Shown here: one piece after another, positions 1-7,705 of the stretch | Position numbering within the stretch: the stretch's first letter is position 1 | Layout: each line of letters opens with the position of its first letter | The notes under the pieces: model-generated | Told to the model about the DNA's origin: nothing | What the model saw: the letters and a program-made list of their open reading frames with translations, nothing else | Database searches by the model: none | Program-made: the position numbers and the translations under genes | Source of the DNA: UBA1563 sp041667115 | Lineage (GTDB): Bacteria > Bacteroidota > Ignavibacteria > Ignavibacteriales > Ignavibacteriaceae | DNA: 23,550 nucleotides | Reading direction: 5' to 3' | Assembly: GCA_041667115.1 (NCBI GenBank) | Contig: JBAYFO010000057.1 | Location: 1 to 23,550 of the forward strand

Positions 1-798
1 GACGAAGGCAAAATTGATTTGAATAAACCAATATCTTTCTATTTACCTGAATTAAATATTCCAAGTGGTGATAAAATTACAATTCCGATGCTCGCAAATA
101 TGAGCAGCGGTTTATTCGACTATAGCAATGATATGAACTTATGGACTCCGTACGTAAATTCGAACGGAGAAAAAGTTTTCACACCGGAAGAATTATTAGC
201 TCTCTCTTTCAGTCATCCACTGCTTTTTGAACCGGGTACAGAATACAATTACTGTAATGCCAATACTGTTTTATTGGGATTATTAATTAAAAAAGTAACC
301 GGAAAAGAAGTAAGAGATGTTTTTAATGAAAAAATTTTTCAACCACTGGGAATGAAAAACACGTTCTGGCCTATTTCGAACTTCTTGCCTTATCCATATA
401 ACCACGGTTATACAACTATGTTGACAGGCTCTTTAATCGAATCAACAAATTGGAACACATCATGGGGAGATGCGGCGGGAATTCTTATATCAAATATTTC
501 CGATTTAAAAATTTGGGCAAAAGAATTGGGTGAAGCAAATTTACTTTCTGAAAAGATGAAGAGTGAAAGATTCGCCTGGGTTGATTCGGATGTTCCAGGA
601 CTTAAATACTCCGGCTTTGGCCTTGAGAAAATTCTTGACTGGGTTGGGCATCCGGGAGCTATATTTGGCTATAACAGCCAGCTTTGGTATAATCCAATAA
701 AGAAGATTACGGTTATTGTAACTACTAATTCGATGGAAGGCTATCCTACGGAATCAGTAATTGGTGAAATTATTAACATCCTAACTCCGTATAAATAA
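1..798 (+). CDS. Class C beta-lactamase-like serine hydrolase, 5' end missing
   Basis: The reading frame is open from base 1, so the gene starts before the window; the TTG at 19 is only the first possible start inside it. The visible part begins within the conserved stretch DEGKIDLNKPISFYLPE that, in the beta-lactamase/penicillin-binding-protein-like family (PF00144), lies just after the SxxK nucleophile motif. That nucleophile motif is therefore outside the window. The second family motif is present as Y-C-N (nt 250-258, usually YxN), followed by the typical LLGLLIKKVTG helix. The third is H-P-G (nt 649-657) in place of the KTG-like triad. About 265 residues are visible. Members are often exported esterases, D-amino-acid peptidases or beta-lactamase relatives, and the substrate cannot be told from sequence. 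No terminator is obvious right after the stop. The family call is firm; the substrate is unknown. Confidence 0.85.
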   Translation, partial: DEGKIDLNKPISFYLPELNIPSGDKITIPMLANMSSGLFDYSNDMNLWTPYVNSNGEKVFTPEELLALSFSHPLLFEPGTEYNYCNANTVLLGLLIKKVTGKEVRDVFNEKIFQPLGMKNTFWPISNFLPYPYNHGYTTMLTGSLIESTNWNTSWGDAAGILISNISDLKIWAKELGEANLLSEKMKSERFAWVDSDVPGLKYSGFGLEKILDWVGHPGAIFGYNSQLWYNPIKKITVIVTTNSMEGYPTESVIGEIINILTPYK

Positions 799-1160
799 AC
801 AAGGAAGTAGAGATTTTTTTTCACGGGGAAAAATACCATAACGAGAGTGGCTACATCAGTATGTCTACTCGTAACTTCACTTTATAATATTGGCAGTTAA
901 ATTTTTGTTTTTTATGTCAAGATATTATGAATGATTTTCCCCTCATCCATGAAAATTCAACCACCAACCATGCGGCTTGCCGCGCTATGTTTTTTTCTGT
1001 TTTGCTTATTCATTATACAATCCGAAACTAAAATTTTGTAAGCTGCCGCCGTTGCCCAGTTTTGAGATACTCCTACCCACTTCAAAATAGGGATGCCGGA
1101 ACTTTTTGCTCCAATGCCTGAATAAATCACCTCCACTTCGGAGTAATTTCGTGCGCGATC
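799..1160. other. Intergenic stretch before the first 21-nt array
   Basis: No gene is supported here. An imperfect hairpin lies at about 840-871 (outer arms ACGAG and CTCGT), without a T-run right behind it. A short GC palindrome, GCGGC-TT-GCCGC, lies at 972-983 and is followed by a T-run at about 990-996. It resembles the REP-like hairpins seen elsewhere in the window and could also act as a weak plus-strand terminator. The non-coding sequence continues past the repeat array from about 1481 to 1676, where I see nothing definable. Confidence 0.5.
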
Positions 1161-1480
1161 TCACCTTTTTGCCGAGACGACTTACCTTTTTGTGGAGATA
1201 ACTCACCTTTTTATTAAGACAACTCATCTTTTTATAGAGACGACTCAACCTCCTGCCGAGACAACTCGACTTTTTACTCAGACAACTTCCCTTTTTGTCG
1301 AGATAACTCACCTTTTTGTCAAAACAAACTCACCTTTGAAGTACCCCTCCCACTTGATTACTGAATTAATTCACCTTTTTACTCAATTAGTTTCCCTTTT
1401 AGCTGAATTCATTCAATACTGAGGTAAATTAACTCACCTTTTTGCCGAATGAGTTGGCCTTTCGGATGAATTGAGTTATG
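1161..1480. repeat. Degenerate 21-nt tandem array A (about 15 units)
   Basis: The unit is roughly CTCACCTTTTTGTCGAGATAA. The TCACC-like core starts at 1161, 1182, 1203, 1224, 1245, 1266, 1287 and 1308, every step exactly 21 nt. It recurs at 1330 (+22), is barely recognisable near 1351, and returns at 1371, 1392, 1413, 1434 and 1455, so one extra base is compensated and the register is restored. Each unit carries a T-tract of about five bases. Because 21 is divisible by three, both strands show fortuitous open frames with heptad-like peptides (for example on the minus strand at 1006-1311, which would need a GTG start). These break at the single-base shift, so I do not call them genes. There are no unique spacers, so it is not a CRISPR array. 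Confidence 0.85.
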
Positions 1481-1676
1481 AAAAAAACAAAGTACAGTTT
1501 AAATTAGTTTTGGTGGTATGTTTTTATCCCGTCCTTTGGTTACCACTACCCCTAAAAGGCAGTAATAGTTTATTTCGATAATTGTGTATTTTTTAACCAA
1601 CAAGAGTTTAATAAATAAAATCCATAGCCGCTTATACAGAATTCAAGTGTGCTTACCGTTATCTATCTTTTCAAAT

Positions 1677-2552
1677 CTAACGTTTTTCTGTGTAGATTTT
1701 TTCTTTAATAATTTTAAAGGTTGCCTTTCCTTCTTTTGATATAATAATATCTATATTTTTATATTCCGTTGTACTTTTTACATCGTCATATTCTAAATCC
1801 TTTTTGAATGTAGCATTAACGATAAAAGCATCCTCTTTTTCTACTATTGTTTTTTCTTTAACAATATCAGGATAGTTACTAAATGCAGAGGAATCATAAT
1901 CATCATCTTTTGTTAGCGCCATTCCAAAAAACCGCGACCGATTAATCAAGTAAAATACCTCATCCGCGGTTTCTTTATTCGTTATCTTTTTCAGTTGGTC
2001 CCGTAATAACATCTCTAAATCGTTTTGCGGAAACCCATTTAAAAGATATGTTTGACCGCGTTTATTCATACTTATTAAAAATGATGGACTACGACCCCAA
2101 TATGATGGGACACCATAAACTGAACTCATAAAAAATAAATATGAATCAATACATTTGAGATATTGTTTCGAATAACAATAAGTGTTTTTCCCTTTAGCCG
2201 TACGACGTGTGTATATATAAAATGGCACGGCACTTTTTAAGTCTGAGTACGAATTAATTGCACTATAGATTTCTATTGGTTTGGATAAACCGCGCGAATA
2301 CAGCATAATTGTTTCATTCATTAAATACGCGGAGGCTATTTGTCGTGCAATAATTTCCATCTCCGTTAAGTTTAATGTATCACGAAGATCTTTTATATCA
2401 TAATCAATTTCTTCTGCAAAATCCCATGGGCACTCTCTTTCTCTATGGAATTTCTTTCCTCCCAGTGGGTTGAAGAGAGTAAAGATTAAAACAACTACCA
2501 CTAATGCTGTAATAACTGAGAAAAGCAAGTAAATGCGTTTTTTCTTTGTCAT
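1677..2552 (-). CDS. Membrane-anchored protein of unknown function
   Basis: This 291-residue protein is not one I recognise. After a short basic N-terminus (MTKKKR) there is one hydrophobic segment at residues 7-28 and no lipobox, so it is probably anchored in the inner membrane with the rest in the periplasm. The soluble part is mixed alpha/beta, rich in Tyr and Lys, with a central CYSKQYLKC pair of cysteines that could form a disulfide. The ATG at 2552 is preceded by a good ribosome-binding site (AAGGGA, about nine bases upstream). It directly abuts the stop of a possible 76-residue ORF upstream (TAA then ATG) and lies downstream of comM on the same strand, so it may be co-transcribed. No terminator is evident after the stop. 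Existence is likely; function is unknown. Confidence 0.75.
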   Translation of the reverse strand: MTKKKRIYLLFSVITALVVVVLIFTLFNPLGGKKFHRERECPWDFAEEIDYDIKDLRDTLNLTEMEIIARQIASAYLMNETIMLYSRGLSKPIEIYSAINSYSDLKSAVPFYIYTRRTAKGKNTYCYSKQYLKCIDSYLFFMSSVYGVPSYWGRSPSFLISMNKRGQTYLLNGFPQNDLEMLLRDQLKKITNKETADEVFYLINRSRFFGMALTKDDDYDSSAFSNYPDIVKEKTIVEKEDAFIVNATFKKDLEYDDVKSTTEYKNIDIIISKEGKATFKIIKEKIYTEKR

Positions 2553-2783
2553 TTATCTATTCCCTTTATTAATAATGATTTTGAGAACTTTCTGGACTAA
2601 TTCCATTATCCCATTTATTTTGTATGTTCTATTGTGTCTTAATTCTAAAATATATGTCCATAATTTCATTCTTTTTCCTATGGTAAAGGAACATTCCTTG
2701 ACCATCACTAAATGGTCTTTTACCTCAGAGAAAGAATAGTCTGTGACTGCCGAGGAAATTTTTCCATTCAACCATGCAAACAT
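2553..2783 (-). CDS. Possible small protein between comM and the 291-aa gene
   Basis: This 76-codon open frame starts about 20 bases after the comM stop and ends exactly where the 291-aa gene begins. That spacing is what an operon member would show. The predicted peptide begins MFAWLNGKISSAV and ends with a basic, hydrophobic tail; I recognise no family. The ribosome-binding site is weak (GGATGA), and a 9-base direct repeat GTTGAATGG straddles the start. An inverted repeat, GACCAT/ATGGTC (about 2699-2716), lies inside. It may be only the leader of the downstream gene. Confidence 0.3.
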   Translation of the reverse strand: MFAWLNGKISSAVTDYSFSEVKDHLVMVKECSFTIGKRMKLWTYILELRHNRTYKINGIMELVQKVLKIIINKGNR

Positions 2784-2803
2784 TCATCCATTCAACTTTT
2801 CTT

Positions 2804-4342
2804 TCAATGCTTCCACAACTCTCTATCCAAACTTCTGTACTGTATCGCTTCGCTTATGTGCTGCGGTAAAATGTTTTCGGACTTTTCAAGATCGGCGATG
2901 GTGCGGCTTACTTTTAGGATTCTATCATAAGCGCGGGCGGAGAGTCCAAGTTTTGTCATTGCCATTTTTAATAGCTCCGCGCTTGCGGTATCCAATTGGC
3001 AAAACTGCCGTACTTCTTTTGAACCCATATCGGCGTTGTTGTAAATTCCTTTTAATCCTGCAAAGCGTTTTAACTGCACATCGCGCGCGGCAATTACTCT
3101 CGCTCTAATGTCCTTTGAACTTTCTCCGTTATGCGTGGAAGAAAGTTCGCGGTATTTTACTGCAGGCACTTCAATATGAATATCAATTCTATCCAACAAC
3201 GGACCGGAAATCTTTGCCATATATTTTTGTATTTGCTGCTGTCCGCACGTGCATTCTTTATTCGGATCGGTGTAATAGCCGCATGGACACGGGTTCATCG
3301 CCGCCGCCAACATAAAATTTGCCGGAAACTCCAAAGACATTTTAGAGCGGCTCACGGTTACTTTCGCGTCTTCCAAAGGCTGCCGCATTACTTCCAAAAC
3401 ATTTTTAGGAAACTCGGGAAGTTCATCTAAAAATAAAACTCCGTGATGCGCAAAAGATATTTCTCCGGGACGCGGGAACGATCCACCGCCAACTAACGCA
3501 GCATCGGAAACTGTATGATGCGGAGAGCGGAACGGGCGCTCGGTTATCAACGCAAATTCTTTATTCAGTATTCCAGCTACTGAATGAATTTTGGTTGTCT
3601 CAAGCGCTTCTTCAAAAGTAAGCGGCGGAAGTATCGAAGGAATTCTTTTTGCAAGCATACTTTTACCGGAACCGGGAGGACCGATCATAATAATATTGTG
3701 CGCACCGGCTGCGGCAACTTCCAACGCGCGCTTAACATTTTCTTGTCCTTTTACATCGGAAAAATCCAATTGGTAACGATTTACTTTCGAGAAAACTTCT
3801 TCCTTACTTGTGTAAATTGGCTTGCTATCAGATTCCCCATTTAAGAACTGCACAACATCAAAAAGCGTTTCCATTCCGTAAACATCAATTCCATTCACTA
3901 TTGAAGCCTCTTTAACCGACTCACGCGGAAGAATTATTTTTTTCTTCCCTTGCTTTTTCGCTTCAACAGTAATCGGCAGCGCTCCTTTGATTGGACGAAG
4001 CGAACCATCGAGCGCTAACTCTCCGAGAATAACGGTTTCATCCAGCAGCGTGTGTTCAACTTTTTCTAACGAAGTTAAAATACCGATGGCAATGGGTAAG
4101 TCGAAGGAACTTCCTTCTTTTTTAATATCCGCGGGAGCTAAGTTGATGGTAATTTTTTTGATGGGGAATTCAAAACCTGAATTTTTAATTGCCGCTATAA
4201 CCCGTTCACGGCTTTCTTTTATTGCGTTGTCGGGAAGTCCGACAATGATAAATCCCGGTATCCCGCGCTCGCTGTGCGTTTCAACTTCAACTAAATATGC
4301 GTCTATTCCAAATGTTGCCGATGAGAAAATCTTCGAAAGCAT
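2804..4342 (-). CDS. comM: YifB/ComM family Mg-chelatase-like AAA+ ATPase
   Basis: This 512-residue protein has the usual full length. Residues 1-170 form the N-terminal Lon-protease-like domain of the ComM family, starting MLSKIFSSATFGIDAYLVEVE. The AAA+ core follows, with Walker A GPPGSGKS at 221-228, Walker B LFLDE at 303-307, the HHTVSD motif near 275-280, and a cysteine cluster (CPCGYYTDPNKECTCG) typical of the family. The C-terminal Mg_chelatase_C domain ends in SLDRELWKH. In naturally competent bacteria ComM is a hexameric helicase that drives branch migration when incoming single-stranded DNA is integrated; it is also common in non-competent species. The ATG has an upstream GAGGGA site. 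It is separated from nuoI upstream by a strong terminator, so it should have its own promoter. Confidence 0.96.
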   Translation of the reverse strand: MLSKIFSSATFGIDAYLVEVETHSERGIPGFIIVGLPDNAIKESRERVIAAIKNSGFEFPIKKITINLAPADIKKEGSSFDLPIAIGILTSLEKVEHTLLDETVILGELALDGSLRPIKGALPITVEAKKQGKKKIILPRESVKEASIVNGIDVYGMETLFDVVQFLNGESDSKPIYTSKEEVFSKVNRYQLDFSDVKGQENVKRALEVAAAGAHNIIMIGPPGSGKSMLAKRIPSILPPLTFEEALETTKIHSVAGILNKEFALITERPFRSPHHTVSDAALVGGGSFPRPGEISFAHHGVLFLDELPEFPKNVLEVMRQPLEDAKVTVSRSKMSLEFPANFMLAAAMNPCPCGYYTDPNKECTCGQQQIQKYMAKISGPLLDRIDIHIEVPAVKYRELSSTHNGESSKDIRARVIAARDVQLKRFAGLKGIYNNADMGSKEVRQFCQLDTASAELLKMAMTKLGLSARAYDRILKVSRTIADLEKSENILPQHISEAIQYRSLDRELWKH

Positions 4343-4366
4343 AAATTCCCTCTTTCATTTAAAATG

Positions 4367-4399
4367 AAAAAGGTTCACGTTTTACTTGTGAACCTTTTT
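4367..4399 (-). terminator. Rho-independent terminator of the nuo operon
   Basis: A perfect 12-bp stem (AAAAAGGTTCAC paired with GTGAACCTTTTT) encloses a 9-base loop. Read on the minus strand it begins 7 bases after the nuoI stop and ends in a T-run, so it terminates nuoGHI transcription just ahead of comM. The A/T ends are symmetrical, so it may also stop plus-strand transcripts. Confidence 0.9.
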
Positions 4400-4406
4400 A
4401 TAATCG

Positions 4407-4901
4407 TTATTTGAACTGTCGTACAAAATTTATTCTGTCTTGCAGCCTGCTTACGGGCGTTAACAGTTTGTCTTTCCCGTAGATCGCATCTGCCCGGTTA
4501 GTAAAAGCAAGTTCGTAATCTTTGCTCATCAAAATTGCTTCTTCGGGACAAACCTCTTCGCAGAATCCGCAGAAAATACAGCGCAGCATATTGATCTCAA
4601 ATTTTACAGGATAACGTTCCTTCTCATTTTCCGTTTCCGCCGCTTGAACTTCAATTGCTAGTGCGGGACAAACACGTGAACAAAGCCCGCAAGCCACGCA
4701 CCTTCCTTGTCCATTTTCTTCCATCACTAAAACCGGTCGTCCGCGGTAAGATGCAGGTGGATTAAATTTAACTTCAGGATACTGCATGGTGAATTTGGGC
4801 TTGAACATATTTTTTAAAGTTAGTCCTAACCCTTTTGCAATTTCGGTAATATAAATTCTTTGTCCGAAGGATAAATCTTTTAATCTATTTTTCTTAGCCA
4901 T
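4407..4901 (-). CDS. nuoI: NADH-quinone oxidoreductase subunit I
   Basis: This 164-residue ferredoxin-like subunit of complex I carries the two tetranuclear clusters (N6a and N6b) that pass electrons from the peripheral arm towards quinone. Two full CxxCxxCxxxCP motifs are seen: C68, C71, C74, C78 and C108, C111, C114, C118. The length fits bacterial NuoI, and there is no transmembrane segment. The ATG at 4901 has GGAGA upstream. It lies 15 bases after nuoH and is the last gene of the operon. Here nuoJ does not follow as it does in the standard 14-gene cluster. Confidence 0.96.
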   Translation of the reverse strand: MAKKNRLKDLSFGQRIYITEIAKGLGLTLKNMFKPKFTMQYPEVKFNPPASYRGRPVLVMEENGQGRCVACGLCSRVCPALAIEVQAAETENEKERYPVKFEINMLRCIFCGFCEEVCPEEAILMSKDYELAFTNRADAIYGKDKLLTPVSRLQDRINFVRQFK

Positions 4902-4916
4902 GCTGTCTCCGAATCT

Positions 4917-5942
4917 TTATAAAATCATTGCTAAAATTGCTACCCAGAGCAAATTTAAAAGTGAAAGCGGGAACATTACTTTCCAGCCGATATTCATCAA
5001 TTGATCGTATCGGAAACGCGGGATTGACCAGCGCACCCAGATAAAGAAGAACATCATAAACACTAATTTGAAAATGAACGCAAAAACTTGCAGCGTTACA
5101 ACCCATCCCGCAGGAAGGTTTAATAATTCCAAATAAGGAATTTGCCAACCGCCAAGGTAAAGCGTAACGATAAGCGCGCTTGAAATAATCATGTTTGCGT
5201 ATTCCGATAAAAAGAACGCGGCAAATTTCATACTGCTGTATTCTGTGTGGTAACCGCCGACAAGTTCAGGCTCTGCTTCAGGAAGATCAAAAGGTAAACG
5301 ATTCGTTTCAGCAAATGCAGAAACAAGAAACGTGATAAATCCAATTGGTTGAAGAACGATATTCCACATCCAGCCATGCTGTGCATTAACAATAGCGATT
5401 GGGCGAAGCGACTCTGCCAGAAGAATTACTCCGGCTACGGAAAATCCCATTGAAATTTCGTACGAGATCATTTGCGCAGAAGAGCGGATACCGCCGAGTA
5501 AAGAATATTTACTGCCGGATGACCAGCCTGAAAAAGTTATCGCGTAAACTCCAACAGAAGTTAACGCAAGAACATAAAGTATTCCGATATTTACATCCGC
5601 TACAACAAATGACATTTGTTTTCCGAAAAGTGTGAACGAAGGACCAATCGGTAAAACGGCAAACGTACTGAAGGCAACAAACAACGCGATCATCGGAGCG
5701 AGTGTGTGCATCGGTTTGTTTGCAGCGTCGGGAACGATGTCTTCTTTTAAAAGAAGTTTTAACACATCCGCGAACGGTTGGAAAATGCCTGCGGGTCCAA
5801 CACGGTTGGGACCAATTCTGTTCTGCGCCCACGCGGCAATTTTTCTTTCAAAATAAACTAAGTAAGAAACCGTTAGCAGCATTACGGTAGCAATAACGAG
5901 TATCTTAACTAACGAAATAATTATAAGTTCTAAAATTCCCAT
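4917..5942 (-). CDS. nuoH: NADH-quinone oxidoreductase subunit H
   Basis: This 341-residue integral membrane subunit of complex I has about eight hydrophobic helices. It contributes to the quinone-binding site at the junction of the two arms. Family signatures include YFERKIAAWAQNRIGPNRVGP near residues 30-50 and the acidic loop NRLPFDLPEAEPELVGGYH around 210-235, whose glutamates are part of the proton/quinone coupling region. The ATG at 5942 has a strong AAGGAAG site. It follows nuoG by 14 bases and precedes nuoI by 15, so the three genes are one transcript. Confidence 0.97.
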   Translation of the reverse strand: MGILELIIISLVKILVIATVMLLTVSYLVYFERKIAAWAQNRIGPNRVGPAGIFQPFADVLKLLLKEDIVPDAANKPMHTLAPMIALFVAFSTFAVLPIGPSFTLFGKQMSFVVADVNIGILYVLALTSVGVYAITFSGWSSGSKYSLLGGIRSSAQMISYEISMGFSVAGVILLAESLRPIAIVNAQHGWMWNIVLQPIGFITFLVSAFAETNRLPFDLPEAEPELVGGYHTEYSSMKFAAFFLSEYANMIISSALIVTLYLGGWQIPYLELLNLPAGWVVTLQVFAFIFKLVFMMFFFIWVRWSIPRFRYDQLMNIGWKVMFPLSLLNLLWVAILAMIL

Positions 5943-5956
5943 AAAAAAGTCTTCCT

Positions 5957-7684
5957 TTAGATTTTTCCCGATGGAGCTTTTGCGCCACGGGATCGTTCCG
6001 ACCCGCCTTTGGCGGGTTGAATGGTTTCCATTTTTAATTGAACTCCGCTTTCACCAATGATATCATAGTCCAAACCGGTGAATAAAGGATTCGTATGAGT
6101 AATCTCGGTAAAAATTTCTTCCGCCATCGTAAACTTATATTTTGTTCCGAAGGCATTGGCTAAACCGGAAATAATTTTCCAGGTGGGACGCGCTTCCATC
6201 TTTTTAGCTTTTCCCCAACTGTCAAAGTCGGTTCCAAATTTATCCCAACGGCTTTGCGACATCCCGTCAAGACTTCTTTCCATATCAATTGTAGTTACTG
6301 CGGGACGAATGCGTTGAATTCTTCCCTGAAAATTTATCCACGTGCCGTTCTTCTCGGCATAAGTCGAAGCCGGAAAAACTACGTTCGCGAAAGTAGTTGC
6401 CGCATCAAAATTTGTTGAGACGGTTACAAGAAAATCTAATTTTGCCAACGCGTGTTCCAAGACGGGATTCCAGCTAATCAAATTTTCTTCAATTAAAACA
6501 AGCGCTTTAATTCTTCCCGACTCAATGTGCGAAATAATTTCATCATACTTCAATCCTCCCTTCCCCGGTTCAACACCCATCAACTCAACGCCTTTTGCGT
6601 TTGTGGTTTTATCTTCTTGAATTAAAAGAGCGTCACCACTTCCGGGAATCACTTTTCTAACGAAGTCAAAATTTTTCACGTTTAAAGTTGAGCGGACAAA
6701 TTTTGAAACAAGATAAGCATCCTCAACGGTTAGCGAAGCGGAAGCTAAAACTGCGGTCTCATCTTTTGCAAAACTTTTTAGTTCTGATAACGTATTCGCA
6801 TAAGCTTCATCCCAGCCGCTTTTAATCAGCTTTCCTTCTTTTCTGATATGAGGACCGTTCACTCTGTCATTCGCGTTAATGTGTTTGAAAGTATTCAATC
6901 TTCCGTTATCACACATCCAGTAGCTGTTCACCTCATTATTAAAGCGGGGAGTTAAGCGAAGGACTTCGTTGTTGCGCGTCCAAAGATCAACATTGCAGCC
7001 GCGCGCGCAGCCGGAACAAATTGTTTTGGTTGGAGCCATTTCCCACACACGGGATTTGAAACGGAAGTCACGGCTTGTTAAAGCACCAACCGGACAAATA
7101 TCCGTCACGTTCATAGAGTACGGATTCTCTAATTTTTTCCCGGGAAAAGTTGTTATAGTTACGCGGTCACCCCGTTTGATGAAGGTTAATTCTTTTTTAC
7201 CTGCAATTTCATCACAGAAACGGATGCAGCGCGAACATGAAATACAGCGATCACCGTCGAACATAACGTTAGGTCCAAGTTCAACACGTTTTTCTTTATG
7301 AGTTTTTTCTTCGATGAACCGGCTTTCGCCAACGCTGTGTTTGTAAGCATAATCTTGAAGTTTACACTCGCCTGCTTCATCGCAGATCGGGCAATCAAGC
7401 GGATGATTGATTAAAAGAAATTCCATAACCGCATTACGTGCTGCAACAACTTTTTCAGATTGAGTCTGCACGACCATACCATCCATCGCAATCGTTGCGC
7501 ATGAAATTGCCAGCTTCGGCATTTTTTCAATTTCAACTAAACAGACCCGGCAATTTCCGGAAACTGAAAGTGACGGATGCCAGCAAAAGTGGGGAATATC
7601 TATTCCGCCGGCTCTCCCAGCTTGAATAACGGTTTGACCGGGAGTAAATTCAATTTCTTTTCCGTCAATAATAATTTTAGGCAT
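5957..7684 (-). CDS. nuoG: NADH-quinone oxidoreductase subunit G (short form)
   Basis: The protein has 575 residues; E. coli NuoG has about 900. All iron-sulfur ligands are present: 2Fe-2S at C34, C45, C48, C62; the His-ligated cluster at H94, C98, C101, C107; a third at C147, C150, C153, C197; and an N7-type set at C223, C226, C230, C258. The following molybdopterin-oxidoreductase-like domain is shortened and should not bind molybdenum. The last 20 residues (QPAKGG...SGKI) are encoded by a palindromic repeat that looks inserted (see 5965-6020). The ATG has an AAAGGAT site. The gene lies 21 bases after the M16 peptidase gene. nuoE and nuoF are not adjacent. Confidence 0.95.
   Translation of the reverse strand: MPKIIIDGKEIEFTPGQTVIQAGRAGGIDIPHFCWHPSLSVSGNCRVCLVEIEKMPKLAISCATIAMDGMVVQTQSEKVVAARNAVMEFLLINHPLDCPICDEAGECKLQDYAYKHSVGESRFIEEKTHKEKRVELGPNVMFDGDRCISCSRCIRFCDEIAGKKELTFIKRGDRVTITTFPGKKLENPYSMNVTDICPVGALTSRDFRFKSRVWEMAPTKTICSGCARGCNVDLWTRNNEVLRLTPRFNNEVNSYWMCDNGRLNTFKHINANDRVNGPHIRKEGKLIKSGWDEAYANTLSELKSFAKDETAVLASASLTVEDAYLVSKFVRSTLNVKNFDFVRKVIPGSGDALLIQEDKTTNAKGVELMGVEPGKGGLKYDEIISHIESGRIKALVLIEENLISWNPVLEHALAKLDFLVTVSTNFDAATTFANVVFPASTYAEKNGTWINFQGRIQRIRPAVTTIDMERSLDGMSQSRWDKFGTDFDSWGKAKKMEARPTWKIISGLANAFGTKYKFTMAEEIFTEITHTNPLFTGLDYDIIGESGVQLKMETIQPAKGGSERSRGAKAPSGKI
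5965..6020. repeat. Palindromic repeat inside the 3' end of nuoG
   Basis: Two hairpins are packed together. One is perfect, ACCCGCC-TTT-GGCGGGT at 6001-6017. The other is imperfect, arms TCCCGATGG (from about 5966) and CCACGGGATC (to 5994) around a short centre. They are much more GC-rich than the surrounding gene and encode the low-complexity tail QPAKGGSERSRGAKAPSGKI of NuoG. The arrangement looks like a mobile intergenic palindrome that landed in the 3' end of the gene and supplied a new C-terminus and stop. That history is an inference. Confidence 0.65.
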
Positions 7685-7705
7685 AAGGCTATCCTTTTTT
7701 CCTTG

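Noticed and set aside
840..871. tRNA or riboswitch-like fold
   Set aside because: Only five outer base pairs are clear, with no T-loop or anticodon arm; it is at best a weak hairpin.
1006..1422. Open frames on both strands across array A with heptad-like peptides
   Set aside because: They result from a repeat period divisible by three. The minus frame needs a GTG start, meets a stop at the one-base shift near 1320, and has no ribosome-binding site.
1161..1480. CRISPR array
   Set aside because: There are no constant repeats separated by unique spacers, the period is only 21 nt, and no cas genes are in the window.
2533..2930. Plus-strand frames opposite the 291-aa and comM genes
   Set aside because: They are shadows of well-supported minus-strand genes, with no start signals of their own.
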